Part shown: positions 55,237 through 62,964 of the stretch, piece after piece
How positions within the stretch are numbered: the stretch's first letter is position 1
How the letters are laid out: the number at the start of each line of letters is the position of its first letter
Source: Flavipsychrobacter sp964461535
GTDB taxonomy: Bacteria > Bacteroidota > Bacteroidia > Chitinophagales > Chitinophagaceae
Direction of reading: 5' to 3'
DNA length: 64,000 bases
Assembly: GCA_964461535.1 (NCBI GenBank)
Contig: CAYWUY010000002.1
Coordinates: 1-64,000 of the forward strand
The notes under the pieces: model-generated
What the model was told of the DNA's origin: nothing
The model's database searches: none
What the model saw: only the letters and a program-made list of their open reading frames with translations
Position numbers and translations under genes: made by a program

Positions 55237-56001
55237 TTGGCTTATTATGACAATGATGCTGCTGCAAGAGCGGCCATAGCTGAAGAAATACTATTAAAAA
55301 TAAGTGCAGATATTGACAGGGGAACTTCGGTTTCCCTGTTGCATTATGGTGCAAATGAGGATTTATATATCAGGAAGGTAGCTTATTTGGCAGTGGGCAA
55401 GAGCTATCAAATAAATGCCGACAAACTGCTGCAAATAGTAACCTGCCTTAATGAGCTATACACGCATACAGACTGGCGAGTAAGGCAAACTGTGGTAAAT
55501 GCCGCAGGGGAAATAGCTAAATGGGTATTTGAACCTGTACAACACATTTTTGACCATTGTTTGTTTGACCAACACCATAGTGTAAGAAATGCGGTAATTG
55601 GCTCAATAAAAAAGAGTGGAGAGAAAAATCCTATACCAGTGTTAGAATGGGCGAAAAAGTATTTGCACCATCCTGATAAAGAAGTGCGTAGGGAAATATG
55701 TCATGGTATAGAGTTGCGCGGTCGTAAGCATCCGCAAGATATACTGCCGCTATTGCAAACACTAGAGCATGATACTACTAAGCGAGTAAGCAAAACGCTA
55801 GTGCATGTGCTTGGGCAAATAGCCTATAAAAAAGGGTGTTTGGAAACTGTGCTTGAAGACTTATTGAAGTGGGAAAATACAACCTTAGTAGCTGATGCCA
55901 TTGCTGAAATTATTGATGTACATGATAGGTACAAAAACTTTTCGTTTTATACACAAGCGGAGGCAATAGCAATTGTGAAAAAGTATTTTCCTAGATACTA
56001 G
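55237..56001 (+). CDS. HEAT-repeat (DNA alkylation repair-like) protein
   Basis: A 254-residue all-helical protein of repeated helix pairs, with the pattern DWRVRQTVVNAAGEIAKW, HSVRNAVIGSIKKSG, DKEVRREICHGIELRG and TKRVSKTLVHVLGQIAYK. This layout matches HEAT-like repeat proteins related to the AlkD group of alkylpurine DNA glycosylases, but the catalytic aspartate-bearing motif is not recognisable, so binding rather than glycosylase activity is safer. The start is a TTG two bases after the FKBP stop codon. Its stop codon overlaps that of the convergent NlpC/P60 gene (CTAG). Confidence 0.72.
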   Translation: MAYYDNDAAARAAIAEEILLKISADIDRGTSVSLLHYGANEDLYIRKVAYLAVGKSYQINADKLLQIVTCLNELYTHTDWRVRQTVVNAAGEIAKWVFEPVQHIFDHCLFDQHHSVRNAVIGSIKKSGEKNPIPVLEWAKKYLHHPDKEVRREICHGIELRGRKHPQDILPLLQTLEHDTTKRVSKTLVHVLGQIAYKKGCLETVLEDLLKWENTTLVADAIAEIIDVHDRYKNFSFYTQAEAIAIVKKYFPRY

Positions 56002-56759
56002 CGTTTAACCTTGCCAGCACCAGCATAGTATTTATGCCAGTATTCTTCGTTAAGATTGCTAATCATGATGCCTTGTGAGGTAGAGGCATGGACAAAATAA
56101 TTATTCATTAAATACACACCCACATGCGTAATGCGTTTGCTGTGTACTTTAAAGAATATTAAATCGCCCTCGTCAGCTTTGTCTACTTTTTTTATTCTAT
56201 CACTGTAGTCAAACTGCTCGCGTGAGGTGCGAGGTAAATCTATACCAAATACTTTGTTGTACAGTTGCTGAACAAAGCCTGAACAATCTATGCCACTTTT
56301 ATCGCATCCGCCACTGCGATAGCATACACCATACCACTCGTCTATAAACTGGTAAAGTAGCGTGTGCTCTATGTCTTCTTGATTGACATTGAGCATCATA
56401 GCGTATTTGTTTTTTATTTTCTCGGGGTCGGTAAGTGAGAAATAAGGATTATAAGCTACACCATTACCGGCATCTTTATTTTTAAAGTGTTCTTCGTTTG
56501 TTTTGGTATTGGTCTTTTTTTTAGGCGTGTAAGCATATTCGCTTTTGCCAAAGGCATGTCCGCCACTGCTTTTTTCTGGTATGCGGCTCTTGTTTATGGC
56601 ATCGGATGTGGCACTGTTTTTATTGTGCTTATCCATGTATATATCGTCTAAAAAGCGCGGCTGCCTGCTGCGGTGTGCAGTGGCAGGTTTAGCGGTTTTA
56701 CAAGCAGTGAAGCAAGTAAAGCCAACATATAAAGCTAAATAGAGATATTTTTTGCTCAT
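55998..56759 (-). CDS. NlpC/P60 (C40) peptidase, lipoprotein
   Basis: A 253-residue cell-wall peptidase. The signal peptide and a cysteine at position 20 (CFTACKT) point to a lipoprotein, although the lipobox is unusual. A disordered, charged linker follows (about 25-95). The C40 domain has the catalytic cysteine in DCSGFVQQLY, the histidine in ITHVGVYLMNNYFVHAS and a DLIFF strand. Such enzymes cut peptidoglycan stem peptides. The stop overlaps the HEAT gene's stop (CTAG at 55998-56001). Confidence 0.92.
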   Translation of the reverse strand: MSKKYLYLALYVGFTCFTACKTAKPATAHRSRQPRFLDDIYMDKHNKNSATSDAINKSRIPEKSSGGHAFGKSEYAYTPKKKTNTKTNEEHFKNKDAGNGVAYNPYFSLTDPEKIKNKYAMMLNVNQEDIEHTLLYQFIDEWYGVCYRSGGCDKSGIDCSGFVQQLYNKVFGIDLPRTSREQFDYSDRIKKVDKADEGDLIFFKVHSKRITHVGVYLMNNYFVHASTSQGIMISNLNEEYWHKYYAGAGKVKR

Positions 56760-56766
56760 TCGGTGG

Positions 56767-56798
56767 CAAAATTAATGAATGCCCTATAGCACCCCAAA
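56767..56798 (-). promoter_or_regulatory. promoter of the NlpC/P60 gene
   Basis: Minus strand TTTG (56795-56798), 20 nt, TAATTTTG (56767-56774): exact consensus with ideal spacing. The -7 box ends 7 nt before the ATG at 56759, and that ATG is fixed by the signal peptide. Confidence 0.7.
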
Positions 56799-56851
56799 TG
56801 CTAGGGACAGAATTTACACATATTTCAAAATGGTATTGTTGGCAGTGTGTG

Positions 56852-57283
56852 TTAAAGATAGGTTTCTAGTTTTATGTGTAGTGTTATGTCTTTTTCGCCA
56901 ACAGAAAATTTACATTGCTTGAAGGTAGGTGCGGATACTACGGGTCTAATATTATTAGAAAAGGCAAATGGTTCAGTGGGTATGCCTACCCAGTTTTTAT
57001 CAATTTTTTTATTGCCATTAATGTCTTGGTAAATGGCAATTGCATACTCGCCCGGAGGTAATTGAGGCGACGTAAATACAGGGTTAGTACCTTGCGCAAT
57101 AGTCCATTTTTTGAAAGCATCATGTGGTTTTGCCCAAGTTGTAGCCGTGTTGTAAAGGGCTATGTATATAGTTCCTTTTTTAGATGCATTATCTACATGT
57201 ATGTGGAGCTTTTGAGCTATAGCCGTATGTGAGAAAAATACTGTGCCAGTAAAAATGCTAAAGAATGCCAGAAAGTTGTTCAT
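56852..57283 (-). CDS. DUF2141 secreted protein
   Basis: A 143-residue protein with signal peptide MNNFLAFFSIFTGTVFFSHTAIAQ and the DUF2141 pattern: a KGTIYIALYN strand, LPPGEYAIAIYQDINGNKKIDKNWVGIPTEPFAFSNN in the middle (split), and a final FSVGEKDITLHIKL. Members are small extracytoplasmic beta-sandwich proteins of unknown role; the DINGNKKID loop looks like a calcium-binding loop. It starts 9 nt after the HxlR gene and is likely co-transcribed with it. Confidence 0.9.
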   Translation of the reverse strand: MNNFLAFFSIFTGTVFFSHTAIAQKLHIHVDNASKKGTIYIALYNTATTWAKPHDAFKKWTIAQGTNPVFTSPQLPPGEYAIAIYQDINGNKKIDKNWVGIPTEPFAFSNNIRPVVSAPTFKQCKFSVGEKDITLHIKLETYL

Positions 57284-57292
57284 GAATAGTAG

Positions 57293-57610
57293 TTATAAGT
57301 CTGAAATTTGCTCCAGATCTTTAAAAATGGGTATTAGTGCTTGCCCTTTATTAGATAAATGATAAGAAATGTGAAGTGGTTTTTCGCTAAGGATAACTTT
57401 TATCAGTAAGCCATTTTCTTCCAGTTCGGTAAGGGCAGTAGACAGAGATTGTTTATTGGCATCGGGTAAGTCGCGTAATAGTTGGTTAAATCTTACCGGG
57501 CTGATGGTTGCTAATCGGAAAATTTCAGGCTTCCATTTGCCGGATAGCATTTTTAATAAGCCTTGAGCCGGGCAGTTATTGTTATCGTTTTGTTTATTTT
57601 CGGTGGTCAT
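57293..57610 (-). CDS. HxlR-family transcriptional regulator
   Basis: A 105-residue winged-helix protein. The family core is NCPAQGLLKMLSGKWKPEIFRLATISPVRFNQLLRDLPDANKQSLSTALTELEENGLLIK (split by position, residues about 12-72), with the conserved early cysteine (C13 in NNNCPAQG) that senses thiol stress in members such as HypR and YodB. It is transcribed away from a DsbA-like gene, with a perfect palindrome between the two, and together with a DUF2141 gene. Confidence 0.9.
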   Translation of the reverse strand: MTTENKQNDNNNCPAQGLLKMLSGKWKPEIFRLATISPVRFNQLLRDLPDANKQSLSTALTELEENGLLIKVILSEKPLHISYHLSNKGQALIPIFKDLEQISDL

Positions 57611-57650
57611 ATTTTTCTGACTTATTGTTCAATTAGCTCGCCAGCCTGAA

Positions 57651-57670
57651 TTTTGTACTAAAATACAAAA
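57651..57670. promoter_or_regulatory. palindromic operator between hxlR-type and DsbA-like genes
   Basis: A perfect inverted repeat TTTTGTA-CTAAAA-TACAAAA in the middle of the 96-nt divergent intergenic region. Its GTAC...TAC core is like that of HxlR/YodB boxes in Bacillus. It is well placed for the HxlR protein to control both transcripts. Confidence 0.6.
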
Positions 57671-57706
57671 CTAGCGCAAGTGCTGCGTATAAATGCAGAT
57701 ATAAAC

Positions 57707-58702
57707 ATGGTAGTAAAGTGTAAAATGTTTTTGCTGATGCTTATCTGTTTGGGCAGTTTCACTTGTTGTGCTCAAAAGAAAAGTAAAAAGATGGAAGAGA
57801 ATACAGGGATGCTGTGCGATACTGCAACAGGGGTGTGTGGGGTGCCCGGCACTGCCACTGCGGCAGATATGTCAGGAAGTTTGAATAAGGGGCAACATGA
57901 AGTGCAAATAGTGTATTATACCGACCCTATTTGCTCATCGTGCTGGGGTATAGAGCCTATGCTGAGGAAACTAAAGCTAGAGTATGGGCATGTAGTGGAT
58001 ATACACTACAAGATGGGTGGGTTGCTGCCTTCGTGGAATGGTTTTAATGGTGGGGGTATAACCAAACCTAGCGATGTGGCAGGGCATTGGGATGAAGTGA
58101 GTCATCATTATGAAATGCCTATAGATGGAGATGTGTGGTTGACTGACCCATTGCCATCATCTTACCCGCCATCGATAGCCTATATAGCTGCTGAATTGCA
58201 GGATGAGGAAAAGGCGCATCTTTTTCTTAGGAGAATACGCGAGATGGTGTTTTTAGAGAAAAAGAATATTACAAAATGGGAGCATATACTTGCGGCTGCT
58301 ACTAGTTGTGGTTTGGATGGTGCAAGGCTACAAAGTGATATGAATGGTAAAGCTCAGGTAATATTTGAACAAGAATTGAAACAAGGCAGAGAAATGGGGG
58401 TGAGGGGATTTCCTACTTTATTTATTGCAGGTAAGGATGGTGCACAAACCATATATGGCTTTAGGCCATATGCACAGTTTGAGGCTGCACTATTGAAGGT
58501 GAATCCTAAGGCAGTAAAACAAAATTATGACCATTCGGCTAAAGGAGTATTTAAGTATTATAAGAGTTATACACTTAAGGAGTTTATGACGCTAACAGAA
58601 CTAGAATCGGCTGCTGCCAAAGCTGCATTAGCACAATTAGAACAGGAAGGATATGTAAGCAGATATGATACCAAAAATGGTAGCATATGGACTAAGATGT
58701 AA
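57707..58702 (+). CDS. DsbA/Thioredoxin_5-like protein with lipoprotein signal and C-terminal extension
   Basis: 331 residues from the ATG at 57707; the frame opens earlier with GTG. The N-terminus MVVKCKMFLLMLICLGSFTCCAQ looks like a lipoprotein signal. The thioredoxin-like domain has YYTDPICSSCWGIEP with the CxxC pair CSSC, a helical insert (about 120-220) and the cis-proline motif GVRGFPTLFI. It resembles DsbA-like dithiol oxidoreductases and FrnE/SpxH-type proteins. A tail of about 65 residues (LKEFMTLTELESAAAKAALAQLEQEGYVSRY, split) resembles a winged-helix region, odd for an exported protein. Divergent from the HxlR regulator. Confidence 0.82.
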   Translation: MVVKCKMFLLMLICLGSFTCCAQKKSKKMEENTGMLCDTATGVCGVPGTATAADMSGSLNKGQHEVQIVYYTDPICSSCWGIEPMLRKLKLEYGHVVDIHYKMGGLLPSWNGFNGGGITKPSDVAGHWDEVSHHYEMPIDGDVWLTDPLPSSYPPSIAYIAAELQDEEKAHLFLRRIREMVFLEKKNITKWEHILAAATSCGLDGARLQSDMNGKAQVIFEQELKQGREMGVRGFPTLFIAGKDGAQTIYGFRPYAQFEAALLKVNPKAVKQNYDHSAKGVFKYYKSYTLKEFMTLTELESAAAKAALAQLEQEGYVSRYDTKNGSIWTKM

Positions 58703-58746
58703 ATTATGTTTTTCTTCAGTATTGAAGAAGTGTTGTGAGTACACGG

Positions 58747-58774
58747 GCTGAATCTGAAAATGATTCAGCTTTTT
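58747..58774 (+). terminator. terminator of the DsbA-like gene
   Basis: 8-bp stem (GCTGAATC at 58747-58754, complement 58762-58769), 7-nt loop, then TTTTT. Confidence 0.85.
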
Positions 58775-58776
58775 GT

Positions 58777-59169
58777 TTATCCTAGCCCGCCGGAAACACT
58801 TACAACTATAATGCCTAAAACAATGAGGGTAATAATAATGTATAGCTTGTCTTTTTCTAATATGAAGCCGATGAGTGAGAATATTACTCTTAATATAGGT
58901 GTGGCAAAAAGTACTAGTATGCCTATAAGTATTAGTACTTGCATATTTCCTGCCGCTAAGTTGCTGCTGATGCCATGTAGTACGCTAGGTAGTGATTCTT
59001 CAATTCGGGAATATTTAGGATAGTTTACCGGTTCGTTGCCATGTTCTATAAGATATAGTATGCCACCTAAAGCTGTAATGCTAAGCGCACTCCATACGCC
59101 CCAGCGTAGTAATGTGCCTATTACTACTTGTAAGTCTTTATCTTTTATGGTTGATTGATTTGTTTGCAT
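58777..59169 (-). CDS. DUF1634 membrane protein
   Basis: 130 residues from the ATG at 59169 (MQTNQST). Three hydrophobic helices (about 22-40, 75-95 and 105-128) and the RWGVWSALSITALGGILYL start match DUF1634. In this family the gene lies next to a TauE/SafE permease and the two probably form one transporter; here it begins 22 nt after the permease stop. The frame opens earlier at 59214, but that start would overlap the TauE gene. Confidence 0.9.
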   Translation of the reverse strand: MQTNQSTIKDKDLQVVIGTLLRWGVWSALSITALGGILYLIEHGNEPVNYPKYSRIEESLPSVLHGISSNLAAGNMQVLILIGILVLFATPILRVIFSLIGFILEKDKLYIIITLIVLGIIVVSVSGGLG

Positions 59170-59191
59170 TGTTAGGTTTTGGTAGGATGAA

Positions 59192-60025
59192 TTATATTTT
59201 GCCGGTAATGCCATTATAAATCATTTGTAGGGCCAGATAGGCAATGATTATAGCAAAGAACTTTCTTAGTTTTTCAGGTGATGTTTTTATAAGCACACGC
59301 GCACCGGTGAGCGCGCCAAGTAGAACGCCTATCATTACCGGCATACATATGCCGGGCTGTATATAGCCGCGCTGAAGATATACTACTGCACTAGCTGTAG
59401 CCGTTACGCCCATCATAAAGTTGCTGGTGGTGGTAGATACTTTGAAAGGTATGCGCATTATATTATCCATAGCTAGCACTTTAATAGCACCCGAGCCTAT
59501 GCCCAATAATGCTGATAAAATGCCCGCCAACAACATCATGAAAAAGCCCCCAATAACATGGTGTGTGCCATAACTTACGGGCCCATCAGGGCTAGGGTAG
59601 CTGCCGTATAGTTTTAGTTTAGTGGCTAGCGGACTAGATTCTTTTAATATGTGTACTGTCTTTTTTAGCAGTGCGTTGATGGCCGAAAAAATAAGCACTG
59701 CACCAAAAATAATAGCTATAAGCCTTGTGGGGGCAATGGTAGCAAGTAGTGCACCTATAACTGCCCCTATGGTAGTGGCAATTTCTAAAAACATGCCTAT
59801 ACGCATATTGGTTATGCCTTCTTTGACATAAGCTGCTGCCGAACCTGATGAAGTGGCAATAACAGATACCAGCGCAGCGCCTATGGCATAGTGAATGTCT
59901 ACCCCTAAAAAAGAGCTAAGCAGAGGGATAATGATAACACCCCCGCCCAGACCTGTGAGCGAACCCACTAGCCCCGCCGAAAAAGCACCAGCAAATAGTA
60001 TGAGTGTAAATGTAAGTATGGTCAT
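59192..60025 (-). CDS. TauE/SafE-family anion permease
   Basis: A 277-residue membrane protein with about eight helices. The two family repeats are visible: GLVGSLTGLGGGVIIIPLLS and ILSALLGIGSGAIKVLAMDN, each with the GxGGG or GxGSG turn. Members move sulfite, sulfonates or other organic anions across the inner membrane. Paired with DUF1634, as usual in Bacteroidota; no sulfur-metabolism genes are nearby, so the substrate is open. Confidence 0.92.
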   Translation of the reverse strand: MTILTFTLILFAGAFSAGLVGSLTGLGGGVIIIPLLSSFLGVDIHYAIGAALVSVIATSSGSAAAYVKEGITNMRIGMFLEIATTIGAVIGALLATIAPTRLIAIIFGAVLIFSAINALLKKTVHILKESSPLATKLKLYGSYPSPDGPVSYGTHHVIGGFFMMLLAGILSALLGIGSGAIKVLAMDNIMRIPFKVSTTTSNFMMGVTATASAVVYLQRGYIQPGICMPVMIGVLLGALTGARVLIKTSPEKLRKFFAIIIAYLALQMIYNGITGKI

Positions 60026-60085
60026 TTGGGTGATTGATTATGATTTTGTTTGATAGCTTAGTTCTTATAAGAGTTAATCTTTATG

Positions 60086-62512
60086 TCACTTTAATCTCTT
60101 TATACTGTTTTCGTCAAGTTCTGCAAGTTCTATTTTTATTTTTTTCGCTAATTCCACTCGAATAGTATGAATCTGTTGCCTAGGATTTTCTCCAAAATCA
60201 TTGCTAAGTCCTTTTTCCCCTCCAATACTAAAATTGGAACCATATATATATCGTATAATTTCCTTTTCGCTTGTTATTCCTGATTGTATAAGAGATATAA
60301 CGGTTTTTCTATCACTTTCTTTTGAGTTAAGTTTACCAGAAAATGGTATGAGATTTCTGTTGTATTTTTGATTTTTTTTTTGTTTTTTATCATTAAATAT
60401 TTTATCTCCAATCAAACGTATATTATTGAAGACGTTATCAATGAATTGTTTTCTTTCGTTAATCCCTGATGAAAAAAATTTATCACGTGTTTTGCTTAGA
60501 TAATCTAGATCGTACTGATCATAATAAAGTGATTTTGCTATAGTTTCTTTAAGTTGATTGTCTATTGATTTTTTCTCGTTCAATATGAATTTGTGGATTT
60601 CTCCAAAATATTTACTAATAACATTTTTATTTGTTCTTTTCTCATAATTTATGAGATGTAAAACTTGGATATAATTTGGGTATTTACCCAGATTGTATTT
60701 TTCAAGGAAATCTATTTTGGATTTTTCGTAATCAACTTGGTATATTTTCTCGTTTAACACAAGTTTTTTTATTTCTTCCAACGATTTTTTTTGAATTATT
60801 CCCTCATTGTCTGTTATGTTTATATTGTTATCACTATAAACAACTTTCTTTTTACTGTTTTTTTCTTCAACATTACCATTTAAATCAAATGTGTATTTTT
60901 CAAAACTTGAAACATTGATTTTCTCATTATGATTAAATTGAAATTGTTTTTCTCCTAGTGATTCATACCCAATGTTGATTAGTTCAAGTATTAGAGTATT
61001 TTTAAAGTTGATTGTATAGTACTTAGTATCTTCTTTTGTATGTTTATATATCCACTCTTTAATAGTATCTTTTGCAATTTCCATTAATTCATTTAAAACT
61101 ATATCGCTAATTTCTTTGTATTTTTTTACATTTTTTGCATAGTCTGCTACATACTTTATGATATCTAAAAAAGAATGATATTCATTTTTGTTGTTGAAAA
61201 GTTTAACTATTTTTGTTACATCAACACCATTTGTAATTAGGGTTAGTTCTCTTGTGAAATTGTCTTCTTTCATAGATGTAATTGAAAATTCGAAGTGACA
61301 TCCTATGCAGACTTTTGAAGCAGTGGCATTTATGCAATTGCATTCAGGGCAAACCTTATAAGGCGTCTTTTTTGATTGTGGTTTATCTGGGTTAAGGAAG
61401 ATGTTTTTCCAATCTCGATCTTCACACCAGTCCCCATGTTCTAAAGCGTTTCCTCCTAAATCTAGTATTAGAAAATTTTCTTTAATTGTACCATTTGTTT
61501 TTTGATGCGGTCTAGCTCCTCTACCGCATTTTTGTAGCCAATTTGTTAAAGACTTTGTTGCTGAATTAACAATTACTGTTTCTATTGAAGGTTCATCAAA
61601 ACCTGTTGTGGCAATTTGAGCATTACAAAGAATTGCATTTGGTGTGTTTTTTAGCCATTTGAAACATTCATTTCGGTAATCATCATTGTCATTTGCATCT
61701 AAATGCCTAGCATTCAACCCCGCGTTAATCATGGCTTCTGTAACAAGTTTGCTGTGTTTAATATTTGAGTTAAAACAAATAGCTTTCTGGTGATTATTAG
61801 AAGCGTATTTGAGATATGCATTTATTGTATTTGTAATTTGCATAGGATTACTGAATACACTTGCCATGTATTCCTCATCAAAATCATCTCCTTTGACTCT
61901 TAGGGTATTTCGGTCAATTTTTGACAAAGAGTAAGTTATATTTTGAACAAGCCCTCTATTATTATTTTTTTTGTTTAATTCTATTAAGTTGGAGATTTTT
62001 GTGCCGACTATAATATCTTCATAATAGTTCTTTAATGGATCTTTTTTTGTAGCTGCTATTGGAGTTGCAGTAAAACCAATAATTTTTGAAGTTTCAAATT
62101 TTGGAAATATTTTTTTGAAATTACTTATATGAGCCTCGTCTATTATTACAAGGTCAACGTTTTTCATTAGCAACATTACATTAGATTTTTTTATGCGATT
62201 TTCTAAAGTATTTATCATCGCAACATATATTCTGCTTTTTTCTACATTTTTTTTGTCGGAAGTAATTTTTTCAACTACCTTCCTGTGCCATTTCCACATT
62301 GTAGATTCAGTTTGCTTTAATAATTCTTTTCTGTGAACAAGTATTAATACGCTTTTGTATGTTTTTTTTATATATTCATTTGTTATATGAGAAAATATTA
62401 CAGTTTTTCCACCACCAGTTGATAATTGTACAAGTATATTTTTTTTCCTTTCTAACGATAATAATATATCCTTAATTAGCTTTTCTTGATATAGGTCTAG
62501 TTTTAGTTCCAT
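60086..62512 (-). CDS. superfamily II DEAD/DEAH helicase, RadD-like with zinc finger
   Basis: 808 residues from the ATG at 62512 (MELKLDLYQEKL); a TTG at 62521 is less likely. Helicase motifs: Walker A QLSTGGGKT (residues 30-37), DEAH in VIIDEAHISNF, motif III IGFTATPIA and motif VI in LQKCGRGARPH. A zinc finger CPECNC...CIGC follows at about 390, as in E. coli RadD, which takes part in DNA double-strand-break repair. The C-terminal 400 residues are unlike RadD and unrecognised, with an HR-like helix-rich layout. AT-rich and lysine-rich compared with its neighbours; it is the sole gene between TauE and a tRNA. Confidence 0.85.
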   Translation of the reverse strand: MELKLDLYQEKLIKDILLSLERKKNILVQLSTGGGKTVIFSHITNEYIKKTYKSVLILVHRKELLKQTESTMWKWHRKVVEKITSDKKNVEKSRIYVAMINTLENRIKKSNVMLLMKNVDLVIIDEAHISNFKKIFPKFETSKIIGFTATPIAATKKDPLKNYYEDIIVGTKISNLIELNKKNNNRGLVQNITYSLSKIDRNTLRVKGDDFDEEYMASVFSNPMQITNTINAYLKYASNNHQKAICFNSNIKHSKLVTEAMINAGLNARHLDANDNDDYRNECFKWLKNTPNAILCNAQIATTGFDEPSIETVIVNSATKSLTNWLQKCGRGARPHQKTNGTIKENFLILDLGGNALEHGDWCEDRDWKNIFLNPDKPQSKKTPYKVCPECNCINATASKVCIGCHFEFSITSMKEDNFTRELTLITNGVDVTKIVKLFNNKNEYHSFLDIIKYVADYAKNVKKYKEISDIVLNELMEIAKDTIKEWIYKHTKEDTKYYTINFKNTLILELINIGYESLGEKQFQFNHNEKINVSSFEKYTFDLNGNVEEKNSKKKVVYSDNNINITDNEGIIQKKSLEEIKKLVLNEKIYQVDYEKSKIDFLEKYNLGKYPNYIQVLHLINYEKRTNKNVISKYFGEIHKFILNEKKSIDNQLKETIAKSLYYDQYDLDYLSKTRDKFFSSGINERKQFIDNVFNNIRLIGDKIFNDKKQKKNQKYNRNLIPFSGKLNSKESDRKTVISLIQSGITSEKEIIRYIYGSNFSIGGEKGLSNDFGENPRQQIHTIRVELAKKIKIELAELDENSIKRLK

Positions 62513-62657
62513 TGTTTTCAAAAAATTATGTCTGCAAATTTTTGAATTATTTTACATCCGTATAAATGAAAAGGATTTTTTGATAGTTCTGCAGTTTGTT
62601 TGTAAAAATATATGACAGTGTGAGCTTGGAAGGATATAAAAATACTATTATAAAATC

Positions 62658-62682
62658 AAAAGCCCCGCAATGCGGGGCTTTT
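62658..62682. terminator. terminator of tRNA-Gln (works on both strands)
   Basis: 11-bp stem (AAAAGCCCCGC at 62658-62668, complement 62672-62682) with loop AAT, starting 2 nt beyond the 3' end of the tRNA. T-rich sequence follows on the minus strand. Confidence 0.92.
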
Positions 62683-62683
62683 G

Positions 62684-62754
62684 TAGTTCGACCTGGATTC
62701 GAACCAGGACAAACAGAACCAAAATCTGTTGTGCTACCGTTACACCATCGAACT
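62684..62754 (-). tRNA. tRNA-Gln, anticodon TTG
   Basis: 71 nt on the minus strand with a full cloverleaf: acceptor AGTTCGA/TCGAACT with discriminator A, a D-arm GTGT...GCAC, anticodon stem ACAGA/TCTGT with loop TTTTGGT (anticodon TTG, reading CAA), and T-arm CCTGG-TTCGAAT-CCAGG. The 3' CCA is not encoded. A terminator follows at once. Confidence 0.95.
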
Positions 62755-62938
62755 ATCCTGGTGTTTTGGGATTGCAAAGATAGGTATAGTTTTTAAATTC
62801 CAACACTTTTGCTAAAAATTTTTCAGATATTTTTTGAAAAAATAAGTCTCAGTTCTAATGAGATGTATTTCTAAGTATGCTGTGTTAAAATGTTGCCAAT
62901 CACCCACAATGGGGTAAAGCTATGTAGAAGGGCGTAGC

Positions 62939-62946
62939 TAGTTTTG
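62939..62946 (+). promoter_or_regulatory. -7 box of the 62965 outer-membrane barrel gene
   Basis: TAGTTTTG, an exact TAnnTTTG, 18 nt before the ATG. No TTTG at the -33 position. Confidence 0.45.
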
Positions 62947-62964
62947 ATATTGTAATCTACTTAA

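Noticed and set aside
60040..62684. Integrative element with attachment repeats at tRNA-Gln
   Set aside because: Looked for a copy of the tRNA 3' end near 60040; only about 7 nt match (TAGTTCT versus TAGTTCG), and no integrase is present.
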